From Pelagicoccus albus (GTDB lineage: Bacteria; Verrucomicrobiota; Verrucomicrobiia; Opitutales; Opitutaceae): a stretch of DNA of 64,000 bases. The translations under genes were made by a program, and so were the position numbers. Location: the NCBI RefSeq assembly GCF_014230145.1, contig NZ_JACHVC010000006.1, positions 248,001 to 312,000 of the forward strand, written 5' to 3'. This document shows, in pieces, positions 16,841 to 26,248 of this stretch; position 1 is the first letter of the stretch; each line of letters starts with the position of its first letter. The notes beneath the pieces are model-generated. The model was not told where the DNA came from. It saw only the letters and a list, made by a program, of their open reading frames with translations, and made no database searches.

Positions 16841-19800
16841 CTAGCTCGCTTTACTAGCCCAGCGTCTCTCGCGTTGCTTCACTTTTACTGGCTCCGTCTC
16901 GACGATGCATCCCATCACTGCTGGGTGCTTGCGGAGTTCGGTCCAATCCTTGGTGTTGACCCTCCATTTTAGGGAGCTGGCGGTAGTCGCCGACGTGATA
17001 CAAGTGTCGCTGACCCGAAACGCGATGTCGCTAGCGGTCGAACCGCGGGACCGATCCAAAACCTCCCGGTACTTGTACAGGAAACTATCGGTTTCTTTCT
17101 CTGGATCCAGAACCCAGGTGACGTGCTTTATTTGGCCGGGCATGAAAGCCTCGAGCATGTGGACTTCCAGCACGTTCAGGCGAACCTCTCCATCTCGTCG
17201 AATGACGGTTCCCTTGATCAGGATCAGATTGTCGTTTTCGAGGTTGTGGCCGAACTCCTCATAGGCGTCGGCGTAGCAATTGACGGTTAGGGAAGTTTTA
17301 CGGGTTCCAAGGTTGAAGAATGCCCATGGGCGGTTGTCTTTGCGGGAGAGTTTTTTGACTACGCCACCGGCGACTCCGCAGGCTTGAAATTCCACCTTGT
17401 CACCCAATTCGTCGACTTTGCTCAGATCGAAATTCGTAAGGGCTTCGGCTAGGCCTTTGTATTCATCGAGCGGGTGACCGGATACGTAGAAACCAAGCAG
17501 CTCCTTCTCGAAGCGAAGCATTTCGCTTTTGCTGAAATCCTTGCTCAAATCCCATTGAGGCGTGTCTTTGGCGGCAACGGGTTCTTCTTCGATCATATCG
17601 AAGAAAGATTCCTGGCCCCGTTCCTTGTCCTTTTGTTTTTCGGAGGCCTGGTTCATAGCTCCCTCGAGTCGATGGAAGAGGGAACCGCGCGGCTCGCCGG
17701 TGAAGTCGAAGGCACCGGTCTTTATCAAGTTTTCCAATACGCGTTTGTTTACAGACTTGGTGTCTACGCGTTCGAGTAGGTTGTCGAGCCCCTCGTAGGG
17801 GCCGTTTTTGTCACGTTCGGCGATGATCGTTTTTGCTGCGGAGTCGCCCACGCCTTTTACGGCGCCCATTCCGAAGAGGATGGAGCCGAGCTTGCCGTCT
17901 TCCTTGTCCCTCTCGCTATCGATAACCGGAGTGAACATCTCGTTGGATTTGTTGATGTCCGGACTGAGAACGCGGATGCCCATGCTGTTAGCCTCGTCGA
18001 TAAAGTGGGAAACCTTATCAGCATTACCCAGCTCGGCGGAGAGCAGAGCGGCCATGAACTCAACCGGGTAGTTCGCTTTCAGAAAAGCGGTCCGGTAGGA
18101 CAACATAGCATAGGCAGCAGAGTGAGACTTATTGAAGCCGTACTGGGCGAATTTCTCCAGAATCGCGAAAATGTTGAGAGCTTCCTTCTCTTTAATACCG
18201 TGAGTCGCCGCAGCTCCATCCACGAAGATCTGTTTTTGAGCGGCCATAACGGAGGCAATTTTTTTGCCCATGGCGCGTCGCAACATGTCCGCTCCCCCCA
18301 AGGTGTATCCGGCGATAATTCTCGCGGATTCCATAACCTGCTCCTGATAAACGAGGACCCCGTAGGTTTCGGATACGAGTTCCTTTAGCAGCGGGTGAGG
18401 GATTTGGATTTTTTTCGGATCGCGTTTTCCCTCGATGAACTGGGGTATGAACTGCATCGGCCCCGGACGATAGAGAGCGATCAAAGCTATGATTTCCTCG
18501 AAAACGGATAGGCCGATCTGCTTGCAGAGGTTTTGCATGCCTCCGGATTCAAGCTGGAATACGCCCACCGTGTTGCCCGCGTTTAGCAGGTCGTAGGTTT
18601 TAGGGTCTTCGAGCGAAACTTTCTCGATGTCGAAGTCCGGCATTCCGCGAGTGCTGCGGATATTGTCTTGGGCGTCCGATATGACCGTGAGTGTCTTGAG
18701 CCCCAGGAAGTCCATTTTGAGGAGGCCGAGATCTTCGGATGGCCCCTTGGGGTACTGGGTCGTCAGGTCACCTTCCTGTAAGGTTACGGGTACGAGGTTG
18801 TGGATTGGTTGGTCTCCGATGATGATACCGCAGGCGTGTTTTCCGGTGTTGCGGACCATCCCTTCGATTACCTTGCCGTGCTCGACGATGGTTTTGGCAA
18901 CTGGGTTGCGGGCAATCTCGTTTCGAAGGTCGGATGATTTTTCGACAGAATCGTCGAGCGAGATGTTCAGCTCGTCCGGGATCATCTTGGCTATCTTGTC
19001 AGCCTCGACGAAAGGCAGGTCGTTTACGCGAGCCAAATCGCGAACGATCATCTTTGCACCGAAAGTACCGAAGGTGATGATATTGGCGACCGAATCGTGT
19101 CCGTATTTCTCGCGTACGTAATTTACCACTACGTCACGCCGCCTCATGCAGAAGTCGATATCGAAGTCCGGAGGCGAGACACGCTCTAGGTTGAGCATAC
19201 GCTCGAAGAGAAGGCCGAAGCGTAATGGGTCGATATCGGTAATCTTTAGGATGTAAGCGATGATGCAGCCAGCTCCCGAGCCGCGGCCAGGACCGACGGG
19301 TATGCCTTGGCTACGGGCGAAGTTGATGAAATCCCAGACGATTAGGAAATAGTCCACGAATCCCGTACCGGTGATGATCGCCAGCTGGAAGTCCATCTGC
19401 TTGCAGACGAAGGGACCGAAGTCTTCTGGTTCGCCTTCCTTCGGCTGATAGGTTTCCGGGTGGTCGTAGTCGACTCCGTAGCGCTCCTTTAGTCCCTTTT
19501 TGCAAAGGTCTAGCAGCACGAATCCGTTTTTCTTGTGAGAGGCCCGTTCCTCTGCCGTCAGCTTGCAAACGGTGTCGTCTCCGTTCTGCTTGTTAACTTT
19601 GGTCTTTTCGAATTCGTATACGTCGAGAATTCGGTCGAAGGCGTCGTCGTCAGACTTGTATCCAAGTTCTGGAGGACATTCGAAAACAGGGTAGTGGTTT
19701 TCGTTAAAAGGAATTTCCAAATCGACCATTTCGGCCACATGTACAGTATTGTCCAAGGATTCGGGCACTTCCTTGAAGATCTCGTACATCTCTTGGCGAC

Positions 19801-20623
19801 TCTTGAGGTAGAACTCCTGAGACGGGTACTTCATACGATTCTCATCGTTGATGATCTTCCCGGTCTGGATGCAGAGTAGGGCATCGTGCGGTTTGGCGTC
19901 ATCTTTGTACACGTAGTGCGAATCGTTGGCGCAGATCACCTTCAGGTCGAATTCCTTGGCGAGCTTAAGAAGGCCGGGGATGATCCGTCGCTGCACGGGC
20001 ATGCCGTGGTCTTGGATCTCGATGAAATAGTTCTCTTTGCCGAAGATGTCTACAAAGGTCCCGGTCGCCTTGCGGGCATTTTCCTCGTCTCCGTAAATGA
20101 GGTACTGGGCGGCCACTCCGTTTATGCATCCGGAAAGGCCGATTAGACCCTTCGAGTACTTTGCCAAAGTCTCGATGTCGGCTCGAGGCTTATAATAGAC
20201 GCCGTTTACGTGGGCGTCCGAAACCAATTTGCAGAGGTTTTGGTAGCCTTCGAAATCCTTGGCGATGACGCCCTTGTGGTGGATCTGGTATTTGGGGAAA
20301 TCTTCTTTGGGTGGAATGTAGTTTTCCGGAATATCGCCGATGTCGTCTGTCCGCTTACGTTCGCGTCGTGGACGCTCGGATTGCTTGTGGTCGTTGACAT
20401 AGTAGAGCTCGCAGCCGATCAGAGGCTTGATCCCTACCTTTTTACAGGAACGGTAGAAGTCTATCGCTCCGAATAGGTTGCCATGGTCGGTCATGGCGAG
20501 AGCGGGCATCCCAAGTTCGAGGCAACGTTGCGCGGCGCGCATCGGTTTGGCGCAGCCGTCTAGAAGAGAATAGTGTGTATGATTATGTAGGTGGACGAAG
20601 GGGCCTTCGGCGGGATTGGACAT
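16841..20623 (-). CDS. dnaE: DNA polymerase III alpha subunit
   Basis: 1260 residues, the replicative C-family polymerase. A PHP domain opens the protein ([14 protein letters not shown], then [10 protein letters not shown]). The palm has GPGRGSGAG and PDFDIDF (catalytic aspartates near residue 486), followed by the fingers ([20 protein letters not shown]), helix-hairpin-helix region ([11 protein letters not shown]) and a C-terminal OB fold with a divergent tail. It is a DnaE1-type protein, without the 3'-5' exonuclease of PolC. There is an extra segment of roughly 50-60 residues rich in charged residues in the region before the palm (about 370-430). It is divergent from rpsU and probably leads a minus-strand run into the exported aminotransferase/RidA genes. 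Confidence 0.97.
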   Translation of the reverse strand: MSNPAEGPFVHLHNHTHYSLLDGCAKPMRAAQRCLELGMPALAMTDHGNLFGAIDFYRSCKKVGIKPLIGCELYYVNDHKQSERPRRERKRTDDIGDIPENYIPPKEDFPKYQIHHKGVIAKDFEGYQNLCKLVSDAHVNGVYYKPRADIETLAKYSKGLIGLSGCINGVAAQYLIYGDEENARKATGTFVDIFGKENYFIEIQDHGMPVQRRIIPGLLKLAKEFDLKVICANDSHYVYKDDAKPHDALLCIQTGKIINDENRMKYPSQEFYLKSRQEMYEIFKEVPESLDNTVHVAEMVDLEIPFNENHYPVFECPPELGYKSDDDAFDRILDVYEFEKTKVNKQNGDDTVCKLTAEERASHKKNGFVLLDLCKKGLKERYGVDYDHPETYQPKEGEPEDFGPFVCKQMDFQLAIITGTGFVDYFLIVWDFINFARSQGIPVGPGRGSGAGCIIAYILKITDIDPLRFGLLFERMLNLERVSPPDFDIDFCMRRRDVVVNYVREKYGHDSVANIITFGTFGAKMIVRDLARVNDLPFVEADKIAKMIPDELNISLDDSVEKSSDLRNEIARNPVAKTIVEHGKVIEGMVRNTGKHACGIIIGDQPIHNLVPVTLQEGDLTTQYPKGPSEDLGLLKMDFLGLKTLTVISDAQDNIRSTRGMPDFDIEKVSLEDPKTYDLLNAGNTVGVFQLESGGMQNLCKQIGLSVFEEIIALIALYRPGPMQFIPQFIEGKRDPKKIQIPHPLLKELVSETYGVLVYQEQVMESARIIAGYTLGGADMLRRAMGKKIASVMAAQKQIFVDGAAATHGIKEKEALNIFAILEKFAQYGFNKSHSAAYAMLSYRTAFLKANYPVEFMAALLSAELGNADKVSHFIDEANSMGIRVLSPDINKSNEMFTPVIDSERDKEDGKLGSILFGMGAVKGVGDSAAKTIIAERDKNGPYEGLDNLLERVDTKSVNKRVLENLIKTGAFDFTGEPRGSLFHRLEGAMNQASEKQKDKERGQESFFDMIEEEPVAAKDTPQWDLSKDFSKSEMLRFEKELLGFYVSGHPLDEYKGLAEALTNFDLSKVDELGDKVEFQACGVAGGVVKKLSRKDNRPWAFFNLGTRKTSLTVNCYADAYEEFGHNLENDNLILIKGTVIRRDGEVRLNVLEVHMLEAFMPGQIKHVTWVLDPEKETDSFLYKYREVLDRSRGSTASDIAFRVSDTCITSATTASSLKWRVNTKDWTELRKHPAVMGCIVETEPVKVKQRERRWASKAS

Positions 20624-20749
20624 GCCGCCGAGTGAAGAGGGAAAAGCCGCTTGTGAAAAGTGAAAGCTTCTAGGAGTTATTCACAGGGAGCGATCTGGCG
20701 AAGGCGGCTATTTGCTGTAGGCTCGCTTGTTCTTAGAAAAGGGTTGACG

Positions 20750-20795
20750 AGTAGGAGGAAAAGGCCCTTGTTGGGCGTCTTTCAATTTTTCCACC
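20750..20795 (+). promoter_or_regulatory. Structured rpsU leader with sequestered AGGAGG
   Basis: A perfect AGGAGG box (20753-20758) lies 37 bases before the rpsU ATG, too far to act directly. GGAGGAAAA (20754-20762) can pair with TTTTCCACC (20787-20795), ending right at the start codon, with one A-A mismatch; inside, GCCC (20764-20767) pairs with GGGC (20773-20776). The fold would hide the box and the bases before the AUG. This is seen in the sequence; a role in S21 autoregulation is inferred. Confidence 0.45.
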
Positions 20796-20993
20796 ATGGC
20801 AATCGAAGTAAAAATCCGCAAAAACGAACCTGTAGAACGTGCGCTCCGCCGTCTGAAGAAGAAGCTCGATCGCGAAGGCGTCATCAAGGACGTTCGCGCT
20901 AACCGCTACTTCGAAAAGCCTTCGCAAACGAAGCGCCGTCAGAAGAAGGTAGCCGCCTTCAACAACATGATCCGCTGCAAGTACGACAACTAG
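20796..20993 (+). CDS. rpsU: 30S ribosomal protein S21 (bS21)
   Basis: 65 residues, highly basic: VKIRKNEPVERALRRLKKKL is the conserved S21 N-terminal half, followed by RANRYFEKPSQTKRRQK. bS21 binds the 30S platform near the 3' end of 16S rRNA and takes part in initiation. Codon choice is strongly biased to C/G-ending and CGC/CGT arginine codons, as in highly expressed genes. It has no Shine-Dalgarno sequence directly before the ATG, but a structured leader with a distant AGGAGG. It is a single-gene unit ended by a strong terminator, and divergent from dnaE. Confidence 0.97.
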   Translation: MAIEVKIRKNEPVERALRRLKKKLDREGVIKDVRANRYFEKPSQTKRRQKKVAAFNNMIRCKYDN

Positions 20994-21020
20994 TCGTAAC
21001 CTTCGCTGAAAATTTCGATA

Positions 21021-21049
21021 GGCTCATCCGTTCAGGATGAGCCTTTTTT
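21021..21049 (+). terminator. Intrinsic terminator of rpsU
   Basis: A 9-bp perfect stem GGCTCATCC / GGATGAGCC (21021-21029 with 21035-21043) with a 5-base loop is followed by TTTTTT. It lies 28 bases after the rpsU stop. Confidence 0.93.
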
Positions 21050-21367
21050 ATTCCGAAGGTACGGAAAGGGGCCCTAGATAGGTGGTCGGAGTTGAGTCGA
21101 GAGCTAGCTTTGATTTTGCTCGTTTAAACCTAGACTTCTACCGCTTCGAGCATCGCTGTTATTCTGACTGTACGATACCTGTGCGGTTGTTGTAAGAGCG
21201 GCAGCGTCAAAATCTATTACCTGCGACAGCGTTGAAGGCTAGACCTTGTTTTAGCTTTCTGAGAACCCCGCGCCATTTCTCGAATTCTTCAGTCCTATCG
21301 GACGAAGGCGCCAGCGGTGTTTGAAGCGATTAGCCCCTGTTTCCCCTCAATTCTCAAAAAACCTCAC
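21050..21367. other. Intergenic region upstream of the GH105 gene
   Basis: About 320 bases between the rpsU terminator and the GH105 ATG. A short inverted repeat TTCCG-N6-CGGAA lies at 21051-21066, next to the terminator. I find no copy of the TTCCATATATGGAA operator that is present at the kduI end of this locus, and no convincing promoter. Confidence 0.45.
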
Positions 21368-23563
21368 ATGAATCAGTCTCTTACCAGTTCGCTTGGTTTC
21401 TATTTCGAAGAGTCTCTCAGTATGGCCAATGCCGTCGGGGACAAGCCATCCGAAACTCTCACAGTAATCGCGAATCGATTCAAGGAGCTCAACCCGAGAG
21501 CACCTGTAACTTACCGGGCCTTCTCGACCCGTGGAATCGAAAGATCGCAGGATTATCGCTACGAGGCGGATTTTAATGCCTTCTTTCCCGATGCGGAAGA
21601 TGAGGAATATGTATTCGCTTGGTCTAAGCTATGGTCAGGCGCTGAGGGCGAATTGATGTTCGACATCAATTGCTATGGACCGATCAAGGTTTACCTAAAC
21701 GGACAAGAGGCTTGGAGTTCGAATATATTCACGGAGCGTTACCCGAAGCAACGCAACCGATTCACTTTGAATATGGCCAAGGGTTGGAACCAGTTCGTGG
21801 TTCGCGCCAAGAAGACCAGAGGAGGTTTCGGTTGGAAATTCGGATCTTGGCTGGGTAAACACCCCTATGTCTTCATGATGCCTTCTGCGGAGCGCGAAGG
21901 CATGGAAGGCTGGCTATTTAGCGATCCTCTCCCAGCTGGAACCGAGCTCTCTCTTGAGCTTGGCGATTCCGAGTCGGCCACTGGGCAAACTTGGTATCCG
22001 GAAAGCGCTTGGAAGGATGCGGACCTAGAGCGTGGAGTTTGTGCAAGGATTTTTGGAGATCTCGAAGGCAAAACCGCAGTTGCCTGGAGTAAGGCGGTCG
22101 TGTCGGGATCATCAGCCAAAGTAGTTGCCAAGGGGAGTTCGAAGGGCTCTGCCAAGGTGCTTGTAGACGGGAAGGACGTTTTTTCAGGAGTTGCGGGAGA
22201 GGCGATTGGATTTGAACTCGAACTCACAGAAGGCTCTCATGATATTCATGTCTTGAATACGGGAGGTTCTGATGGTTGGGGCTTCGAACTGCAATTGGAA
22301 GCCGAATCGGGCTCGCTCGAGCTGGCAAATCCATGCGACTTGCAAGGAAGCTCCGCAGTCTGGCTTTTCTCTGGCCCGTATGATGAGGATTGCCAGCCTG
22401 ACTTGGAGGCGATGAACGACTTCCTTTACGTTCACAAAACGTCCTCTGGAGATGGATACTGGAAAATCGATGCTCCGGACACTTACTTGCGTCTCTACAA
22501 CGAGAACCCTTTATTTGGACGCTGGAACTACCCGTTAGGTGTGACTCTCACTGGGCTGTTGCACGCCGGTTTGACACTCGGTTCGGAAGAGATCCAGTCC
22601 TACGTGCGGGATCATGTTCAGGTTTGTTGTTCCACTTACGCTTATTCGTTGTGGGATCGATCCCAGTTTGGGGGGGCAACCCACATGCACAGATTACTGT
22701 CTAGTATCGATAGCTTGGATGACTGTGGTTCTTTCGGCGCCTGCATGCTGGAAACGGCCAAGCATTGCGATGTGGAAGGCTTCGAGCGTCTGGCCCATTT
22801 CGTAGCGGCGTTTATCTCAGAGAAGCAGGACCGTTTCCCAGATGGAGCATTCTACCGTCGCGAGATGATGCACGAGTTCCATGAGAACACGATGTGGGCC
22901 GACGATCTGTACATGAGCGTGCCTTTCCTGTGCCGTTACTATAAATTGACGGGCGATAGCCGCTACATCGATGACGCAGCGAACCAGTTTATCGGTTTCC
23001 GTAAGCGCCTTTACATCCCAGAGGATCGCATCATGTCGCACGTGTTCGATTTGCGACGTGAGATGGCTACAGGAGTACCTTGGGGCCGCGGTAATGGCTG
23101 GACTGTTTTCTCGCTCGCTGAATTGCTCGGCGTGCTGCCGGAGGATCACAAAAATCGTGCGGAACTCCTAGAGTTCTTCCGTGAGATTTGTTCAGGAATC
23201 TTGGCCCTTCAGGACGAGGAAGGATTTTGGCATCAGGTGCTGACGCACCATGATTCGTATCCAGAAACCTCTTGCACGGCCATGTTCATATTTGGTTTCT
23301 CGCAGGGCGTACGAAACGGTTGGCTTGAAGATGCAGAACCGTATATCAAGGCGGTAGACAAGGCTTGGGGCATCATCAACCGCTGCTCCATTGACAAAGA
23401 AGGAAACGTTTATGGCGTTTGCCGTGGATCAGAATTTTCCTTCAGCCCTGAGTACTATAAGAAAGACTTGCTTCCTCGACTGAATGACACGCATGGAATC
23501 GGTATTGTATTGCTTGCGGGTGTAGAGGTTATTCGACTGAGGAATCACCTCGCCGAAAAATAG
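21368..23563 (+). CDS. GH105-family unsaturated glycuronyl hydrolase with N-terminal extension
   Basis: 731 residues from the ATG at 21368; a GTG at 21317 adds 17 residues that look non-coding. The last ~370 residues form a GH105 (YteR/YesR-like) alpha/alpha barrel: Asp512 in MWADDLYMSVPFLCRYY is the likely catalytic acid, and WGRGNGWTVFSLAELL is the family's RGNGW motif. The first ~340 residues are extra, rich in beta-strand patterns (YGPIKVYLNGQEAWSS, GWNQFVVRAKK), probably carbohydrate- or substrate-shaping modules. No signal peptide, so it acts in the cytoplasm on imported oligosaccharides, removing the 4,5-unsaturated uronate. The released product is the substrate branch for KduI/KduD encoded 2 kb downstream. 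Confidence 0.9.
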   Translation: MNQSLTSSLGFYFEESLSMANAVGDKPSETLTVIANRFKELNPRAPVTYRAFSTRGIERSQDYRYEADFNAFFPDAEDEEYVFAWSKLWSGAEGELMFDINCYGPIKVYLNGQEAWSSNIFTERYPKQRNRFTLNMAKGWNQFVVRAKKTRGGFGWKFGSWLGKHPYVFMMPSAEREGMEGWLFSDPLPAGTELSLELGDSESATGQTWYPESAWKDADLERGVCARIFGDLEGKTAVAWSKAVVSGSSAKVVAKGSSKGSAKVLVDGKDVFSGVAGEAIGFELELTEGSHDIHVLNTGGSDGWGFELQLEAESGSLELANPCDLQGSSAVWLFSGPYDEDCQPDLEAMNDFLYVHKTSSGDGYWKIDAPDTYLRLYNENPLFGRWNYPLGVTLTGLLHAGLTLGSEEIQSYVRDHVQVCCSTYAYSLWDRSQFGGATHMHRLLSSIDSLDDCGSFGACMLETAKHCDVEGFERLAHFVAAFISEKQDRFPDGAFYRREMMHEFHENTMWADDLYMSVPFLCRYYKLTGDSRYIDDAANQFIGFRKRLYIPEDRIMSHVFDLRREMATGVPWGRGNGWTVFSLAELLGVLPEDHKNRAELLEFFREICSGILALQDEEGFWHQVLTHHDSYPETSCTAMFIFGFSQGVRNGWLEDAEPYIKAVDKAWGIINRCSIDKEGNVYGVCRGSEFSFSPEYYKKDLLPRLNDTHGIGIVLLAGVEVIRLRNHLAEK

Positions 23564-23580
23564 AAAGTAACTACTTGGAA

Positions 23581-24417
23581 ATGAAACGAATCGGAGCTCG
23601 AGCCCACGACTACGGAACTCTCCCCGCTGGGGATCTTGCAGCAACTTTGCAGAAAAACGGTTTCTGTTGCGCTCAGGTTGCCTTGAACAAGGCGATTCAA
23701 GGGCTCGATCTCAAGCCAGGTGACTTGAATCCAGGTTTGGCTTGGCAAGTGGGCCGTGGCTTTGCCGACCACGGCGTTCAGATCGCGGTGTTGGGTTGCT
23801 ACATCAATCCTGTGAATCCAGACGATGCTCAACGTGGCGAACTACTTCGGTTCTTCAAGGATCACCTTCGATTCGTGGGCGACATGGGCGGTAGTCTGGT
23901 GGGTCTCGAGACGGGAACACCCAACGTCGACTACGCTCCCGATCCGAATACGGGTAGCGAGGAAACTTTCCAGGCCCTCGTCAGGAGCATAGCTGAGCTA
24001 GTTGAGACGGCGGAAGCTTGCGGCGCGAAAGTCGCGGTAGAGGGAGTCGTTAGCCACACGATTTCTACTCCCGAAAAGATGAAGCGACTGATTGATGAGA
24101 TTCGCTCGCCCGCGATGGTTGTCATTCACGATCCGGTAAATTTCATCAACGCTGGTAACTTTGAGGAAGAGGCTCGATTGATTGAAGAGCCGTTCCAATT
24201 GTACGGAGATCGCATAGCAATCATCCACGCCAAGGACTACACTGTAGAGGGCGGCGAATACAAGCAAGTGGCCACGGGTCTGGGGCGTATGGATTACGGC
24301 CGTCTGTGTGGACTAATCGCAAAATCTAAGCCCGGAATCAGCGTTTTGCTAGAGGACTCGGGACCTGACGTCGTAGACATTTGCCACGCTCACTTGAATA
24401 AGCATTGGCCTAGTTGA
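23581..24417 (+). CDS. Sugar phosphate isomerase/epimerase-like TIM-barrel protein
   Basis: 278 residues from the ATG at 23581. The fold is the xylose-isomerase-like TIM barrel (AP endonuclease family 2). Candidate metal ligands appear at the ends of strands: Glu in AVEGVVSH, Asp in VIHDPVNF, His in IIHAKDY and Glu in LLEDSGPD. No signal peptide. It starts 17 bases after the GH105 stop, so it is most likely in the same operon and acts on a sugar acid from polyuronide breakdown, but the exact reaction cannot be read from sequence. Convergent with the IclR gene. Confidence 0.83.
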   Translation: MKRIGARAHDYGTLPAGDLAATLQKNGFCCAQVALNKAIQGLDLKPGDLNPGLAWQVGRGFADHGVQIAVLGCYINPVNPDDAQRGELLRFFKDHLRFVGDMGGSLVGLETGTPNVDYAPDPNTGSEETFQALVRSIAELVETAEACGAKVAVEGVVSHTISTPEKMKRLIDEIRSPAMVVIHDPVNFINAGNFEEEARLIEEPFQLYGDRIAIIHAKDYTVEGGEYKQVATGLGRMDYGRLCGLIAKSKPGISVLLEDSGPDVVDICHAHLNKHWPS

Positions 24418-24517
24418 GTCGGTAAGGGGAGATCTGTTTGAGATCGCCTCCAGATTGTCAGGTAATACGGATACAACTTTCTTGCTCGGCTTTGATGGGA
24501 GAGTGACTCTGTGCTTT

Positions 24518-25267
24518 CTAGGAAGTGCTCTCCTTAAGTTGATCAGCAGCGTTTTTGAGGATTTGGGAAATTTCCTTAATTTTCCTCCTGGTGAAACGGT
24601 GTGTCGAAGCCGTGATCCCAATAGAGTAGGAAGCCATATTCGAAGAGTCAAAAACGGGAACGGCTATGCAGCGGATGCCCTCGTGGTACTCCTGTTCATC
24701 GATTGCGTATCCAAGTTTTTGGATACTGACTAATTCCTTCTCCAGCTCTTCCCGGTTTTTGATAGTGTTCGGAGTGTGGGAGGTGTATTTGATCTCTTGT
24801 ACGATTCTCGTTCGTTCGCTTTCGCTGCCGAAGGCGAGCAAAACCTTGCCTGATGCGGAGCAGTGGATGTCCGCTCCAGTGCCGGGTCGTGAGTGTGCGG
24901 CGAGAGGGTGAGGACTGTCTTCCACTTCGACTATGAGCACTTGAGGGCCGCTGAGAATGGCAAGTTGCGACGTTTCGCCTGTCAGTTTCGTCACTTCTTT
25001 TAGAATCGGGCGGGCTAGCTGGTTTATCGTGGAGGAGTTGATTGCTTTACGCCCCAAACCAATCAAGGCGCCGCCCATCCGGTAGGACTTGTCCTCCCGA
25101 AAAAGCCAACCTTCTTCGCACAAAGTGCTCAGGATGCGAAATACGGTGCTTCGCGGCAAAGTTAGTGTGTCGGCAATGTGTGACATGGTAAGCGGTTGGC
25201 TCGAGTCAGCTATCAATTGCAGAATGCGGCAGGCGTTTTTCAGATTGGGGATGGTGTATTCCGACAT
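24518..25267 (-). CDS. IclR-family transcriptional regulator (KdgR-like role)
   Basis: 249 residues from the ATG at 25267; an ATG at 25285 would add six residues but would itself lie inside the operator palindrome. The winged helix-turn-helix spans ~8-70 (LTMSHIADTLTLPRSTVFRILSTL in two adjacent helices), followed by the IclR effector domain, with ADIHCSASGKVLLAF and GYAIDEQEYHEGIRCIAVPV typical of the ligand pocket. The gene is divergent from kduI and stands between the GH105 operon and kduI-kduD, the standard position for a regulator responding to KDG or a uronate breakdown product. It probably represses itself and kduI. Confidence 0.9.
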   Translation of the reverse strand: MSEYTIPNLKNACRILQLIADSSQPLTMSHIADTLTLPRSTVFRILSTLCEEGWLFREDKSYRMGGALIGLGRKAINSSTINQLARPILKEVTKLTGETSQLAILSGPQVLIVEVEDSPHPLAAHSRPGTGADIHCSASGKVLLAFGSESERTRIVQEIKYTSHTPNTIKNREELEKELVSIQKLGYAIDEQEYHEGIRCIAVPVFDSSNMASYSIGITASTHRFTRRKIKEISQILKNAADQLKESTS

Positions 25268-25279
25268 TGGGGAAATGAA

Positions 25280-25347
25280 TTCCATATATGGAAACAGAAG
25301 TCAAATATGGAATAATGCGTTGACTCGGTATCGTATTGGGATTCCAT
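25280..25347. promoter_or_regulatory. IclR operator region with four TTCCAT half-sites
   Basis: A perfect 14-base palindrome TTCCATATATGGAA lies at 25280-25293. The same half-site recurs as ATGGAAT (25307-25313) and, inverted, ATTCCAT (25341-25347). It overlaps the upstream ATG of the IclR gene and lies 53-120 bases before kduI. IclR-family boxes are often of the GGAA...TTCC type. A TTGACT element at 25320 sits between the two outer half-sites. Confidence 0.7.
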
Positions 25348-25399
25348 TCTACACTGTTTTAAACGCCCTAACGTTTACCCAATAACGAGTATACTGCAT

Positions 25400-26236
25400 A
25401 TGAAGTACGAAGTACGATACGCCTGTCATCCGCGTGATTTTAAAAGCTACGACACAAGTCGTATTCGCGATGAATTTCTCATCACGAACCTCTTTGAGGA
25501 AAATGAGATATCTCTCGTTTACTCCTTGCTTGACCGTTACATCGTTGGCGGTGCCAAGCCTACCACGGAGACGCTTAAGCTCGAATCTTTCGAGGAGCTA
25601 AAAGCCGAAAATTTCTTGGATCGCCGCGAGCTTGGCGTGATCAATGTCGGTGGCGACGCGACAATCGTCGCGGACGGAACGACTTACACCGTGAAATACA
25701 AGGAAGCCCTTTACCTCGGCGCCGGCGTTAAGGACGTGACCTTTGCTTCTGTGGACGCCTCTGCTCCTGCCTTGCTCTACATCAACTCCGCGCCCGCCCA
25801 CAAGTCGTTCCCATCTAAGCACGTTACTCTCGAGAATGCTAAGGTTCTGAACCTCGGCTCTCTCGAAACTTCCAACGAACGTCAAATCAATCAGCTCTTG
25901 GTCAAGGAAGTCCTTCAGACCTGCCAGTTGCAAATGGGGATGACTGAGCTGAAGCCAGGTAGTGTTTGGAACACGATGCCGGCTCACACGCACCTCCGTC
26001 GTATGGAAGCTTACTTCTATTTCGAAGTTCCGGAAAACCAGTCTGTTTGCCACTTCATGGGCGAAACCGACGAGACTCGTCACATTTGGATGCAGAACCA
26101 CGAAGCGGTGCTTTCTCCCTCATGGAGCATCCACAGCGGTTCCGGTACGGCCAACTACATCTTCATCTGGGGAATGGCCGGTGAAAATCTCGATTACACG
26201 GACATGGATGTCCGCCAACCCAATCAACTCAAATAA
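25400..26236 (+). CDS. kduI: 5-dehydro-4-deoxy-D-glucuronate isomerase
   Basis: 278 residues, the standard KduI length. Cupin-type double-stranded beta-helix enzyme that converts 5-keto-4-deoxyuronate (from unsaturated uronates) to 3-deoxy-D-glycero-2,5-hexodiulosonate. Family features are the N-terminal YEVRYACHPRDFKSYDT, LDRYIVGG, GVINVGGDATI, and the zinc site in TMPAHTHLRRMEAYFYF (two His and a Glu) with a further His in the C-terminal WSIHSG. Codon usage is biased to C-ending codons, consistent with strong induced expression. Twelve bases separate it from kduD. The upstream region carries the IclR half-sites. Confidence 0.97.
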   Translation: MKYEVRYACHPRDFKSYDTSRIRDEFLITNLFEENEISLVYSLLDRYIVGGAKPTTETLKLESFEELKAENFLDRRELGVINVGGDATIVADGTTYTVKYKEALYLGAGVKDVTFASVDASAPALLYINSAPAHKSFPSKHVTLENAKVLNLGSLETSNERQINQLLVKEVLQTCQLQMGMTELKPGSVWNTMPAHTHLRRMEAYFYFEVPENQSVCHFMGETDETRHIWMQNHEAVLSPSWSIHSGSGTANYIFIWGMAGENLDYTDMDVRQPNQLK

Positions 26237-26248
26237 CAAACCCTGTTT

